Source: Microbacterium jejuense
GTDB taxonomy: Bacteria; Actinomycetota; Actinomycetes; Actinomycetales; Microbacteriaceae
DNA: 64,000 nt
Direction of reading: 5' to 3'
Assembly: GCF_019511665.1 (NCBI RefSeq)
Contig: NZ_JAEUAW010000002.1
Span: 350,450 to 414,449 of the forward strand
The notes beneath the pieces are model-generated. The model had not been told where the DNA came from. It did not search any database and was given only the letters and a program-made list of their open reading frames with translations. Positions 41,707 to 50,456 of this stretch are shown here, in pieces (position 1 is the stretch's first letter; each line of letters starts with the position of its first letter). The position numbers and the translations under genes are program-made.

Positions 41707-43227
41707 TCAGTTGGCGATCGTGCTGGGATGCGCCGCGTACTCGACGAAGGCCCCGAGATCCACGAGGCGATCGTCGATGCGGAAGACGTAGCGTGCCTGC
41801 TGTGACACCTCCTCTCGCCGCTCCAGCCAGGTGCGGAGCTCCGCGGCCTCGTCGGGGGTGAGCCACGCGACGGGGTCCGAGGTCGACTTGAAGCCGAGCA
41901 CGGTCGCGACGTCCTCGAGTAGGCGGCGCTGGTCCTCGTCCAGGAGGCTGCGCCGACGGCGGAAGTAGACGACGTCGGGGTCGGTCTCGAACAGCGGGCG
42001 CAGCCACGAGCGGTGGATCGACGCGAGGAAGGCGTTGCGCGCGCCGACGCCGGTGGGGTCGCCCGGTCGCTCCGCGTTCTCCCAGAAAGCGGCGACGTCG
42101 GGGCCGACGCGCACGCCGTCGAAGATCCCGGCCGACGGCAGCATCGGCACGCCGCAGCCCAGGAGGTACACATCGTCCCCGACGGTCTCGCGGATGAGCG
42201 CGATCGCGTCGCGGTACGCCGCCTCGCGGTGCACCGGCGCCCTGCGGGCGCCCTCGAGGGCCCCGGCGTACATGAAGTCGAGCTTCAGGTAGCGGAAGCC
42301 CCAGCCGACCACACGGGTGAAGAGCTCGCGCAGATGCGTCCTGACCTCATCGTGCGTGGTGTCCAGAGCGTAGTACGGCCCGCCCCAGTTGTAGCCGGCG
42401 ACGAGCGGCCTTCCGTCGGGGCCCTGGACGAGCAGATGACTGCGCGTCGTGGCGAACTCCGAGTCGGGCAGCGCGATGAGCGGCGCGAGCCAGAGGCCGG
42501 GCCGGAAGCCGGCGTCGGCGATGAGGCCGGCGGTCGCGGCCATGCCCGACGGGAACCGGTCGTTGGCCTCCCAGTCCCCGACCGAGCGCTCCCAGCCGTC
42601 GTCGAGCTGCACGACGTCGAACGGGAGGTCGCCCAGACCCGCCACGGTCTCGGCGACGAGCTGCTCGCTGATCCCCTCGTAGAACGAGTACCAGCTGCAC
42701 CACACGCGACCGGCACGACGGCGGCGCGACCCGAGACGCTCGGCGAGGAGGGCGGCGTACCGGTCGAACACGGCCTGCTCGGGCCCGCGTGCGAGGTACC
42801 ACTGCGCGCCGGCCTCTTCGAGCGTGCCCCACAGGGTGGTGGCGGTCGCCCCCACCCTCGGGGCGCCCAGTCCGAGCGCCCCGAGGAGGATGATCTCGCC
42901 GTCTCCCACCGCGATGGCACCGACCGCGCTGCCCGAGTGGGCATGCGGGGTGTCGTTCCTCGCGTCGTCCGCGGTGAGCAGCCGCTGCGGGCTGTCGTAG
43001 ATCCGCAGCGGCGCCTCGTCGAGCCGACGCCAGCCGGACGGGCTCCACGAGTTCCAGCCGTGGCGGTAGAACTCGGTGGTGCCCAGTGGGTGGACGACGG
43101 TGACGTCTCCGGAGGGGATCAGGAACTCGTGGTCGCCGATCGCCTCCGGCGCGCCGTCGGCGAGGAGCGGGAGGGAGAGGTCTCCGAGCTGGATGAGGCC
43201 GGAGAAGGTGGCGAGATCAGTGGGCAT
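41707..43227 (-). CDS. GH36-type alpha-galactosidase, cytoplasmic
   Basis: 506 aa, no signal peptide. Clan GH-D catalytic barrel: VWCSWYSFYEGISEQ, DVVQLDDGWERSVGDWEAN, nucleophile D317 in RYLKLDFMYAG, acid/base D377 in VRVGPDVAAFW. The N-terminal beta domain includes HGWNSWSPSGW. This group hydrolyses terminal alpha-galactosides, and some relatives act on alpha-GalNAc, so the exact sugar is open. It is 12 nt downstream of a sugar-binding protein gene, so it probably cleaves imported oligosaccharides. Confidence 0.9.
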   Translation of the reverse strand: MPTDLATFSGLIQLGDLSLPLLADGAPEAIGDHEFLIPSGDVTVVHPLGTTEFYRHGWNSWSPSGWRRLDEAPLRIYDSPQRLLTADDARNDTPHAHSGSAVGAIAVGDGEIILLGALGLGAPRVGATATTLWGTLEEAGAQWYLARGPEQAVFDRYAALLAERLGSRRRRAGRVWCSWYSFYEGISEQLVAETVAGLGDLPFDVVQLDDGWERSVGDWEANDRFPSGMAATAGLIADAGFRPGLWLAPLIALPDSEFATTRSHLLVQGPDGRPLVAGYNWGGPYYALDTTHDEVRTHLRELFTRVVGWGFRYLKLDFMYAGALEGARRAPVHREAAYRDAIALIRETVGDDVYLLGCGVPMLPSAGIFDGVRVGPDVAAFWENAERPGDPTGVGARNAFLASIHRSWLRPLFETDPDVVYFRRRRSLLDEDQRRLLEDVATVLGFKSTSDPVAWLTPDEAAELRTWLERREEVSQQARYVFRIDDRLVDLGAFVEYAAHPSTIAN

Positions 43228-43239
43228 TCTTGCTTTCCG

Positions 43240-44598
43240 TTATTCGAAGAGGGCGTTGACCTTGGCGTTGGCGTCCGTCAGCGCGGTCTGCGCCTCCGCC
43301 GTGCCGAGGGCCACGCTCTGGATGGCGTCCTGGACGATCTGCGACATCTCGGTCCCGTGGTAGTTGATCGGGATCAGGAAGGTGCCGTCGGGCTCCTGCG
43401 AGTACGACAGGAACACCGAGGCGTCCAGCCCCGATTCGGCACGGGCGGCCACCGACGCCTCGGAGGCCTCCGTGTTCGCGGGGAAGATCACGCCCGTGTC
43501 GCCCACGACCGATTGGCAGTCCGCCGATGCGAGGTACTTGATCCACTCCCACGCCTGGTCCTTGTGCTTGCCGCCGGCGTACATGGCGTCGCTCAGGCCG
43601 TTGATCGCGGACTTGCGTCCCTCGGGGCCGGTGGGCAGGGCTGCCCACGTCCACTGGTCGGCGGTGTCCTTGAACATCAGCTGGTTGAACGACCCGATGC
43701 TCGTCATCGCGGCGCTCCCGCTCTGCAGCACCTCCAGCCGAGAGAGCGTCGACTGCTGGTCGAACGGCGGGGCGTAGCCCTTGTCGGCCAGTGACGCGAT
43801 CCAGTCGATGGTCTCGGCGAGCTTCGGCGAGTCGTAGTGGAACTCGGTGCCGAACGGGTTCTCGTCGGAGTACGTCCAGCCGTTCGACTGCGCGAGGTCG
43901 CCCCACAGGTTCTGGCCCTGCGAGCCGTCGGCCCACTCGGGGAGGAAGCCGTACACCGCGACGTCGCTCTTGTCGAAGCCGGGCTCGTCGCCGTGCACTC
44001 CCGCCTTGTCGACCGTGAGCTTCGCGATGACCTCTTCGAAGGTCCCGCCGTCCTCCGGGTTCCACGTGAGATCCTGCAGCGTCGCGTCGTCGATGTCGGC
44101 GTCGGCAGCAGCCTGCTTGTTCACGATCAGCCCGATCGTGTCCCAGTCCTTCGGGAGGCCGTAGCGGGCGTCGTCGACGACCCAGATGTCGGCCAGGCCC
44201 GAGACGTACGAGTCGAAGTCGACGGCATCCGGGTCCTCGTCGATGTACGGCTGCAGGTCTTCGATCTGCTTGTCGGCCACGAACTGCGGGTAGTACGACG
44301 CCTGGTCCACCCAGACGTCCGGCGCGCTGCCGGCGGCGATCTGGGTGGCGAGGTTGGTCCAGTACTCGCTCCAGCCGTACTGGCTGATCTCGACCTTGAT
44401 GTCGGGGTTGGCCTCGGTGAAGTCGTCCGCGCACTGCTGGTACGCGGGCAGCTGCGCGTCGTCCCAGAGCCAGTACTGCAGCGTGACCGCTTCGCCGTCG
44501 CCTCCTGAGCCCCCGCCGGCGGCGCAGCCCGCGGTGGCGGCCAGGACGACGCCGGCCGTGGCGATGCCTGCGAGGCGCAGGCCGATGTGCTTTCTCAT
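43240..44598 (-). CDS. Carbohydrate ABC transporter substrate-binding lipoprotein (system 1)
   Basis: 452 aa from ATG 44598; GTG 44610 is a possible earlier start with GGAG close by. Lipoprotein signal LAGIATAGVVLAATAGC, followed by a Gly/Ser linker. Family 1 (MalE/UgpB-type) segments: VTLQYWLWDDAQLPAYQQC, NPDIKVEISQYGWSEYWTNL, GSAPDVWVDQASYYPQFVAD, RYGLPKDWDTIGLIVNKQ, WEWIKYLASADCQSVVGDTG. It captures an oligosaccharide for the two permeases encoded just upstream. Substrate inferred from the GH36 gene downstream. Confidence 0.93.
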   Translation of the reverse strand: MRKHIGLRLAGIATAGVVLAATAGCAAGGGSGGDGEAVTLQYWLWDDAQLPAYQQCADDFTEANPDIKVEISQYGWSEYWTNLATQIAAGSAPDVWVDQASYYPQFVADKQIEDLQPYIDEDPDAVDFDSYVSGLADIWVVDDARYGLPKDWDTIGLIVNKQAAADADIDDATLQDLTWNPEDGGTFEEVIAKLTVDKAGVHGDEPGFDKSDVAVYGFLPEWADGSQGQNLWGDLAQSNGWTYSDENPFGTEFHYDSPKLAETIDWIASLADKGYAPPFDQQSTLSRLEVLQSGSAAMTSIGSFNQLMFKDTADQWTWAALPTGPEGRKSAINGLSDAMYAGGKHKDQAWEWIKYLASADCQSVVGDTGVIFPANTEASEASVAARAESGLDASVFLSYSQEPDGTFLIPINYHGTEMSQIVQDAIQSVALGTAEAQTALTDANAKVNALFE

Positions 44599-44647
44599 GT
44601 GTGCACGCACTCCTTCGTGATGGTGTTTCGGGGTGTGGGTGGTGTCT

Positions 44648-45604
44648 TCACTTGATGCCCGTGAAGTTGAGCGACTCGACGATGCGTCGGCCGAGGAACA
44701 GGAGCAGCAGCGCGACCGGGATGACCGAGAGAGTGGATGCCGCCATCAGGCCGGTCCAGTCGGGCTGGGTGTTGGGCGACTGCTGCAGGTAGACGCCGAG
44801 GGCGACCGTGATCGTGCGCACCGACTCGTCGCGGCCGATCAGCAGCGGCCAGAGGAAGTCCTTCCACGCCCACACGACGGTGATGAGCCCGATCGTGATG
44901 AGCGGTCCCTGCGCCATCGGCAGCACGACGCGCCAGAAGATGCGGATCTTGCCGGCGCCGTCGATCATGGCCGCCTCCTCGACGTCCTTGGGGATGTTGA
45001 GGAAGAACTGGCGGAGGAAGAACAGCGCGAAGGGTGTCATGAGCAGACTGGGCGCGACCATGCCCCACATGCTGTTGAGCAGGCCGAGGTCCCGCACGAG
45101 GACGAAGTTCGGCAGCAGTGTGAAGATGCCCGGCACCATGAGCGCGGCGATGAGGATGCTGAACAGCGCCTCCCTGCCGCGGAACCGCAGCCGTGCGAAC
45201 GCGTACCCGCCCATGGCGCAGAAGAGCGTCTGGAAGAACCCGATCAGGGTGCAGTAGATGATCGAGTTCCAGATGTACAGCGCGAAGTTGATCGACGCGC
45301 CGCTGCCTCCCGCCGCGCGGATCTCGTCCGGGCTGAGGAGCCCGAGGACGCGCTGGAAGTTGATCAGGGTCGGGTTGGTCGGCCACAGACTGCCGGAGTC
45401 GGCGATGACGTCGCCGGCGGGGGTCAGCGCGGACTTCACCATCCAGTAGAACGGGAAGATCGTGGCCACGAGCGCGATCACGAGGATCGCCCACCCGACG
45501 AGGCGGGCGGCACTGGGGTACTGCCGGGCGCGGCGGGGAACCGGTGGCGGCGATGCCGGGGGTTCGGGATCGATGTCGAGCGCGGCGATGGGAGAGACGG
45601 TCAC
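44648..45604 (-). CDS. Carbohydrate ABC transporter permease, MalG type (system 1)
   Basis: 318 aa, GTG start with AGGAG upstream. Six membrane segments (LVGWAILVIALVATIFPFYW, TLFCAMGGYAFARLRFRG). The EAA coupling loop is EEAAMIDGAGKIRIFWRVVL followed by PMAQGPLITIG, as in inner-membrane components of family CUT1. The N-terminal 40 residues are Pro-rich and cytosolic. No ATPase gene is in the unit; actinobacterial CUT1 systems normally share an MsiK-type ATPase encoded elsewhere. Confidence 0.94.
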   Translation of the reverse strand: MTVSPIAALDIDPEPPASPPPVPRRARQYPSAARLVGWAILVIALVATIFPFYWMVKSALTPAGDVIADSGSLWPTNPTLINFQRVLGLLSPDEIRAAGGSGASINFALYIWNSIIYCTLIGFFQTLFCAMGGYAFARLRFRGREALFSILIAALMVPGIFTLLPNFVLVRDLGLLNSMWGMVAPSLLMTPFALFFLRQFFLNIPKDVEEAAMIDGAGKIRIFWRVVLPMAQGPLITIGLITVVWAWKDFLWPLLIGRDESVRTITVALGVYLQQSPNTQPDWTGLMAASTLSVIPVALLLLFLGRRIVESLNFTGIK

Positions 45605-45612
45605 GGTGACTC

Positions 45613-46539
45613 CTAGGCGAGCTGGGATTCGGACGCCCGCAGGAGGCGGAGCTGGACGAAGGTGAGGACGCCGAGGATCAGCACCAGGACGATGGCCATG
45701 GTGGCGGCGTAGCCCATGTGGAAGTACGTGAACGCCTGTTGGTAGATGTAGTAGTAGATGACCCGGGTGGCGTTGACGGGCCCGCCCTTGGTCGTCACCG
45801 CCACGGTGTCGAAGATCTGGAACGAGCCGATCAGCGACACCACGAGCACCAGGGCGAGGATGGGGCGCAGCAGCGGCAGCGTGATCCGGAAGAAGGTGCG
45901 GAACTCGCCGGCGCCGTCGATGGATGCCGCCTCATAGGTGTCCTGCGGGATCTGCAGCATGCCCGCGTAGAAGAGCAGCGCGGTGTAGCCGACGAAAGCC
46001 CACGTGTTGATCAGCGAGATGGTCGGCAGTGCGAAGGCGGGATTCGTGAAGAAGCCGATCTTGTCGAGCCCCATCGAGTCCAGCATCCTGTTGACGAAGC
46101 CGAGGTTCGTGTCGAGCAGCCACAGCCAGATGAGCCCGACGGTCACGTTGGGCACCAGCCAGGGCAGGAGCAGCGTCGTCCGCACGACGATGGAGCGCGT
46201 GAGGCGGTGCATGAGGGCGGCGAGCAGAAGCGCCAGGAGCGTCTGCGAGCCGACGTTGAGCACGACGTAGTACAGCGTGACGGCCATCGAGTTCCAGAAC
46301 TCCGGGTCCGCCATCGCCGCCGCATAGTTCTCCAGGCCCACGAACTGCGGCTCGGCGAGCAGGCTGTAGTCGGTGAACGACCACCAGAAGCCGCGGATCG
46401 TCGGGTAGAGATAGAAGACCGCGAAACCGAGGAGCACGGGGGCGATGAAGAACAGTGCGACGCGACCGTCCCCCTGCCTGCGTCTGCGGCGCGAACCCGG
46501 GGGCGCGGCGATGCGCGCCCGTGGCAGTACGTGTGTCAT
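45613..46539 (-). CDS. Carbohydrate ABC transporter permease, MalF type (system 1)
   Basis: 308 aa, first gene of the minus-strand sugar unit. RVALFFIAPVLLGFAVFYLY and TIRGFWWSFTDYSLLAEPQF are typical starts; EAA loop YEAASIDGAGEFRTFFRITL then PLLRPILALVLVVSLIGSFQ. Six membrane segments. Pairs with the MalG-type permease 8 nt downstream. The divergent ROK regulator gene starts 140 nt away, with an AT-rich palindrome between the two. Confidence 0.94.
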   Translation of the reverse strand: MTHVLPRARIAAPPGSRRRRRQGDGRVALFFIAPVLLGFAVFYLYPTIRGFWWSFTDYSLLAEPQFVGLENYAAAMADPEFWNSMAVTLYYVVLNVGSQTLLALLLAALMHRLTRSIVVRTTLLLPWLVPNVTVGLIWLWLLDTNLGFVNRMLDSMGLDKIGFFTNPAFALPTISLINTWAFVGYTALLFYAGMLQIPQDTYEAASIDGAGEFRTFFRITLPLLRPILALVLVVSLIGSFQIFDTVAVTTKGGPVNATRVIYYYIYQQAFTYFHMGYAATMAIVLVLILGVLTFVQLRLLRASESQLA

Positions 46540-46629
46540 GGATGCCTCTCAGCGTCGGTGCTGGTGCGTTCGGCCCGTCCGGTCGTGCCTCTCACGCGTG
46601 CCCTCGTCGGATGGTTAGAATCGAGGGCG

Positions 46630-46642
46630 GGATTAATAATCC
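46630..46642. promoter_or_regulatory. GGATTA-A-TAATCC operator-like palindrome
   Basis: GGATTAATAATCC is a perfect palindrome around one A in an unusually AT-rich patch between the system 1 importer and its divergent ROK regulator. Likely operator for the ROK protein. Confidence 0.6.
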
Positions 46643-46679
46643 AACATGGCGATAAAAATAGCAAGGGGCACGGTGGACG

Positions 46680-47891
46680 ATGGCGCGTGAAGCGATGCTC
46701 GGTGGAGCGTCCGCTCCGATGGGCAGCAGGTCGTTGCTGCGCCGCATGAACTCGCTGGGGGCGCTGCGCGCCGTCATCTCGCATCCGCAGACGCTGCGCG
46801 AGCTCGCATCCTCGTCGGGTCTCTCCCGCACGGCTGTCGACGCCGTCGCGTCGGATCTCGTCGCGATGGGATGGCTGACGGCATCCGACGACACGCAGGT
46901 CCGCACGGTGGGGCGTCCGGCGATGACGTATCGCGTCCCGGCGGATGTCGGATGCCTCCTCTCCGTCGACATCGGCGCCAATCACGTCTTCGCCGTCCTG
47001 ACCGACCTGTCGGGCGCGGTCCTGGGGCAGAGCACCGCTGCGGTGCGGGAGGACGACGCGGCTGCCGACCGCATCGCGGCGACGCTCACGGTGTGCGACG
47101 ACCTGCTGGCCGCACACGGTCGCGACCGCAGCGCTCCCTGGATCGTGGTGATCGGCTCGCCCGGCGCCATCGGCGCCGACGGCAGGGTGCTGCACTTCGG
47201 CGGCACGGGAATGCCCGGCTGGATCGGTCTCGACCTGCGTGAGCGGTTCGCGTGGGAGTTCGAGGGCGCTGTGCTTGTCGAGGGCGACGTGCCGCTCGGC
47301 GCCCACGCCGAACTGACGTTCGGCGCCGCGCGCGGCCGCGAGGACGTCGTGTACGTGCTGTGCGGGCGGCGCACGAGCGGCGCCGCGATCGTCGGCGGAC
47401 GCGTCCACCGCGGGGTGCACGGCGCCGCCGGAACCGTCGGCGAGATCCCGGAGCTGAAGTGGGCCGAGCTCAATGAGCAGTACGGCCGTCACGCGCTCGG
47501 AACTCCGCGTCCCAGTCGTGAGCAGATCTTCGAGATGGCGAGGTCCGGCGACCCTTCGGCCATCGAAGCGGTGACGGAGTTCGCCGACGACCTCGCGGCA
47601 GGCGCCGCCGCCATGGTGCTCGCGATCGATCCCGAGCTGCTCGTGATCGGCGGTGGCAGCGCACCGGGCGCCGACGTCTTCCTCGACCGGTTCACCGAGA
47701 CGCTCGGTCGCATCTGCCCGCTGGTGCCCGCGGTGGCCGTCTCTGCGCTGGGCTCCGAGGCGGTCGCGCTGGGCGGGATCAGCCTGGCCACCCGCCATCT
47801 CGACGCGGTGCTGGAGGAGGCGGTGCGCACGGGCGATGCGTTCCCCGACCCTTCCGAGGCGCGACGGCTGACGCGAGCCGCCGCGGCGTAG
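46680..47891 (+). CDS. ROK-family transcriptional repressor
   Basis: 403 aa. N-terminal winged helix (RSLLRRMNSLGALRAVISHP, TLRELASSSGLSRTAVDAVA, WLTASDDTQVRTVGRPAMTY) fused to a ROK sugar-sensing domain: LLSVDIGANHVFAVLTDLSG, VIGSPGAIGADGRVL, VEGDVPLGAHAELTFGAARG, VIGGGSAPGADVFLDRFTE. The cysteine zinc motif of typical Mlc/NagC proteins is absent after GTVGEIPE. Divergent from importer system 1, which it probably represses until a sugar ligand is bound. Confidence 0.92.
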   Translation: MAREAMLGGASAPMGSRSLLRRMNSLGALRAVISHPQTLRELASSSGLSRTAVDAVASDLVAMGWLTASDDTQVRTVGRPAMTYRVPADVGCLLSVDIGANHVFAVLTDLSGAVLGQSTAAVREDDAAADRIAATLTVCDDLLAAHGRDRSAPWIVVIGSPGAIGADGRVLHFGGTGMPGWIGLDLRERFAWEFEGAVLVEGDVPLGAHAELTFGAARGREDVVYVLCGRRTSGAAIVGGRVHRGVHGAAGTVGEIPELKWAELNEQYGRHALGTPRPSREQIFEMARSGDPSAIEAVTEFADDLAAGAAAMVLAIDPELLVIGGGSAPGADVFLDRFTETLGRICPLVPAVAVSALGSEAVALGGISLATRHLDAVLEEAVRTGDAFPDPSEARRLTRAAAA

Positions 47892-47898
47892 CCGGGCG

Positions 47899-48627
47899 TC
47901 AGGCGGGAGGCATCCCGAGCACTCCCGTCGGCGCGGTCCAGTCCCCGGAACGCAGCTGCGTCGCGACGAGTCGTTCCAGCCGCGTCTGCGGCGTGACGAC
48001 GCCGGGGGCGCGCACGTCCCGCAGCGGACGGCGGAAGACGAACTTCGCGGCGTCCTCGCTGGCCTCGGCGCTCGGCTCAGGACCCTCGATGAGCTCGAAG
48101 CGCGCGGCGAACGCGGCGATGTTCGTCGCCGGCAGGCCGTCGCGCAGTCTCGGGTCCAGCAGCCAGCTCTCGCAGCTGAAGTCGACCGCGCCGGTCAGCT
48201 CGCGCGCGCGTGCCAGCGAGGCGTCGACGGCACCGGGCGCGAGAGGACCGGTCTCGGGGATGTGCAGCGCGTGTCCGTGGGGCCCGCGCCGGCGCTCGAC
48301 CTGCAGCCTTCCGAGCTGCACGACGTCCGCGCGCAGGATGCCGAGGATCCACGGGAGGACCGACGCCGCACCGTAGAGCGCGTGCTTGCGTCCGACGTCC
48401 GCCAGCGTGGCCAGCGACACCTCCTCGTCGAGACCCTGTTCGCGGTGCCGCGCGCGGGCGTCCTCGGCGACGGCCGTCAGCGCCGCGACGAGTGAGTCGG
48501 GATCGGCGGGGAGTCCGAGCTCGTCCGGAAGCGGACCGCGGGCGCGGATGAGATGACGCAGCCGTGCCACGACCTCGGCGTCGGCGGGGCCGGCCGGTGT
48601 GGGGAGCCCGAGGATCGCGCTGGTCAT
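47899..48627 (-). CDS. DUF5596-type acyltransferase-domain protein
   Basis: 242 aa, no signal. Recognised segments: ALYGAASVLPWILGILRADV then VQLGRLQVERR, GHALHIPETGPLAPGAVDAS, and DFSCESWLLDPRL followed by LPATNIAAFAARFEL. This pattern belongs to proteins annotated as acyltransferase-domain/DUF5596 proteins, whose reaction is not known to me. It overlaps the aldolase gene by 4 nt (ATGA), so it belongs to the catabolic operon as its last gene. An acetyl transfer or release step on an amino sugar would fit, but that is a guess. Confidence 0.65.
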   Translation of the reverse strand: MTSAILGLPTPAGPADAEVVARLRHLIRARGPLPDELGLPADPDSLVAALTAVAEDARARHREQGLDEEVSLATLADVGRKHALYGAASVLPWILGILRADVVQLGRLQVERRRGPHGHALHIPETGPLAPGAVDASLARARELTGAVDFSCESWLLDPRLRDGLPATNIAAFAARFELIEGPEPSAEASEDAAKFVFRRPLRDVRAPGVVTPQTRLERLVATQLRSGDWTAPTGVLGMPPA

Positions 48628-49460
48628 GTCACGTGCAGCAGGCGCAGCAGACGCTCGGTCTCGACGGCGACCGCGTCGCGGCCGGGGGCGATGTACTTCC
48701 GCGGATCGACGCGGCCCGGCGCGTCGACCATCGCGTTGCGCACCGCATGAGTGAAGAGGGCGTTGAGGTGGGTCGAGATGTTGACCTTCGTCATGCCGGC
48801 CGCGACGGCGAGCCGCAGCTGCTCGTCGGGGAGGCCGGACGACCCATGCAGCACGAGCGGCACGGGCACCGCCGCGGCGATGCGCTCGATCAGACCGTCA
48901 TCGACGGCGGCCTCGCGCGTCGTCATCGCGTGCGACGTGCCGACCGCCACCGCCAGCCAGTCGACGCCGGTGGCCTCGACGAACCGCCGGGCGTCGCCGG
49001 GCTCGGTCCGCGCACCCGGGGCGTGCACACCGTCCTTGCCGCCGACCTCGCCCAGCTCGGCCTCGACGAAGACGCCGCGCTCGTGGCACGCCTGGGCGAT
49101 CTGGCGCGTGAGCGCGACGTTGTCGTCGTAGGGGAGCGTGGAGGCGTCGAACATCACGCTGTCGATGCCCAGATCGAGCGCCTCGTGCACCAGGTCGACG
49201 TCGTCGGCATGGTCCAGGTGCACGAAGGACGGCACGGACAGCGCGCGGGCGATGCTGAGGGTCGCCAGCGCGACCGGTGCGAGGGCGCCGTGGTAGGCGA
49301 CGCAGTTCTGGCTGATCTGGAAGATCACCGGCCGCTGCGCGCGCTCGGCCGCCTCGGCGATGGCCTCGGCGTGCTCCAGGAGCACGACGTTGAAGGCGCC
49401 GACGCCGGTGCGTACGCGCCGGGCGTCGGCCACGATGTCGACCGTGGTGTGGGTGATCAC
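48624..49460 (-). CDS. Class II (GatY/KbaY/FbaA-type) ketose-bisphosphate aldolase
   Basis: 278 aa from GTG 49460. Zinc-dependent aldolase motifs: GAFNVVLLEHAEAIAEAAE, SVPSFVHLDHADDVDLV (catalytic Asp, zinc His), FVEAELGEVGGKDG (zinc Glu region), VAVGTSHAM (zinc His), and PLVLHGSSGLPDEQLRLAV (zinc His), then GMTKVNISTHL. It splits a ketose-1,6-bisphosphate into DHAP and glyceraldehyde-3-phosphate. With the LacC-like kinase just upstream the likely substrate is tagatose-1,6-bisphosphate, although fructose-1,6-bisphosphate is possible. Overlaps neighbours by 4 nt on both sides. Confidence 0.9.
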   Translation of the reverse strand: MITHTTVDIVADARRVRTGVGAFNVVLLEHAEAIAEAAERAQRPVIFQISQNCVAYHGALAPVALATLSIARALSVPSFVHLDHADDVDLVHEALDLGIDSVMFDASTLPYDDNVALTRQIAQACHERGVFVEAELGEVGGKDGVHAPGARTEPGDARRFVEATGVDWLAVAVGTSHAMTTREAAVDDGLIERIAAAVPVPLVLHGSSGLPDEQLRLAVAAGMTKVNISTHLNALFTHAVRNAMVDAPGRVDPRKYIAPGRDAVAVETERLLRLLHVT

Positions 49461-50410
49461 GAAGTGCTCCGTTCTGGGGGCAGCGGGAGGAGGAGGTCGT
49501 GGGGCAGCCCCGCGCGCTCGGCGAGGGCGGGGATCAGCGCGGGGTCGATCTCGCCGGCGACCGGAGCGAGGACGGCGGCTGCGCCGCACAGGGCCGCCCA
49601 GGCGAGCGCCGTGGTCCCGTCGTGCCCCTCGGCGAGGGCCATGACGAGGCCCGCGGTCGCGGCATCCCCCGCTCCCGTGGGGTTGCCCGCGATCCCCTCG
49701 ACGGCAGACCGCCGAAGGACGGCGCCCGAGGGCTCGCGCAGCAGCGCACCCTGTGCGCCGCGCGACATCATGACCGTCGCGCCGCCTCGGGCGAGGGCGT
49801 CCATCCCCGCCTCGATGCGACTGGTCCCCGTGGCCTCCGCGATCTCGGCCTCGTTGGCCTTGACGAGGTCGGCTCCGGCGTCCGCCGCGGCGACGAGCAG
49901 GGGGCCGCTGGTGTCGACGGCGACGCGCGCGCCCGATCGATGCGCCGCGTGCACGAGGCGGGTGAGATCGTCGGCGGACGAGCCCGGCGGGAACGATCCG
50001 GCCACGATCGCCCAGTCGCCGGGACGGCACGCGGCGGCCACGGTGTCGGTCACGTCGGACCACTCGGCGCGCGTGAGCGCGGCGCCGGGTTCCGCGTACA
50101 GCGTGGGGTGCGCGATGCCGTCGACGACCGCGACGGTGGTGCGCGACCGGCCCGACACCGCACACGGGATGACCGGGAGCCCGGCCGCGACCAGCTCGTC
50201 GGCGATCCAGCGCCCGGTGTCGCCTCCGAGCGGCTGCACCGTGGCCGCGTCGCGCCCCAGCGCACGGATCACGCGGGCGACGTTCAGCCCCTTGCCGCCC
50301 GCGCGACGCTGTACATCGGTGACGCGCAGCGTCTCGCCCACGGCCTGTCGCGGCACGGTGTAGGTGACGTCGATCGCGGGGTTGGGAGTGACGGTCAGCA
50401 GGCGCGGCAT
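49457..50410 (-). CDS. PfkB-family hexose-1/6-phosphate kinase (LacC/FruK type)
   Basis: 317 aa. N-terminal LLTVTPNPAIDVTYTV and RRAGGKGLNVARVIRALG are the PfkB signature 1 in the 1-phosphofructokinase/tagatose-6-phosphate kinase branch; signature 2 with the catalytic Asp is GNPTGAGDAATAGLVMAL. LVKANEAEIAEATG is also typical. It would phosphorylate tagatose-6-phosphate (or fructose-1-phosphate). No PTS gene is nearby, which argues for the tagatose-6-phosphate role. The next gene upstream, a ROK kinase, ends 46 nt before its start. Confidence 0.9.
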   Translation of the reverse strand: MPRLLTVTPNPAIDVTYTVPRQAVGETLRVTDVQRRAGGKGLNVARVIRALGRDAATVQPLGGDTGRWIADELVAAGLPVIPCAVSGRSRTTVAVVDGIAHPTLYAEPGAALTRAEWSDVTDTVAAACRPGDWAIVAGSFPPGSSADDLTRLVHAAHRSGARVAVDTSGPLLVAAADAGADLVKANEAEIAEATGTSRIEAGMDALARGGATVMMSRGAQGALLREPSGAVLRRSAVEGIAGNPTGAGDAATAGLVMALAEGHDGTTALAWAALCGAAAVLAPVAGEIDPALIPALAERAGLPHDLLLPLPPERSTS

Positions 50411-50456
50411 CGTCCGCCTTCCGCCCCGCGGGCCGAGCGACCGTCGGTGACGGCGG

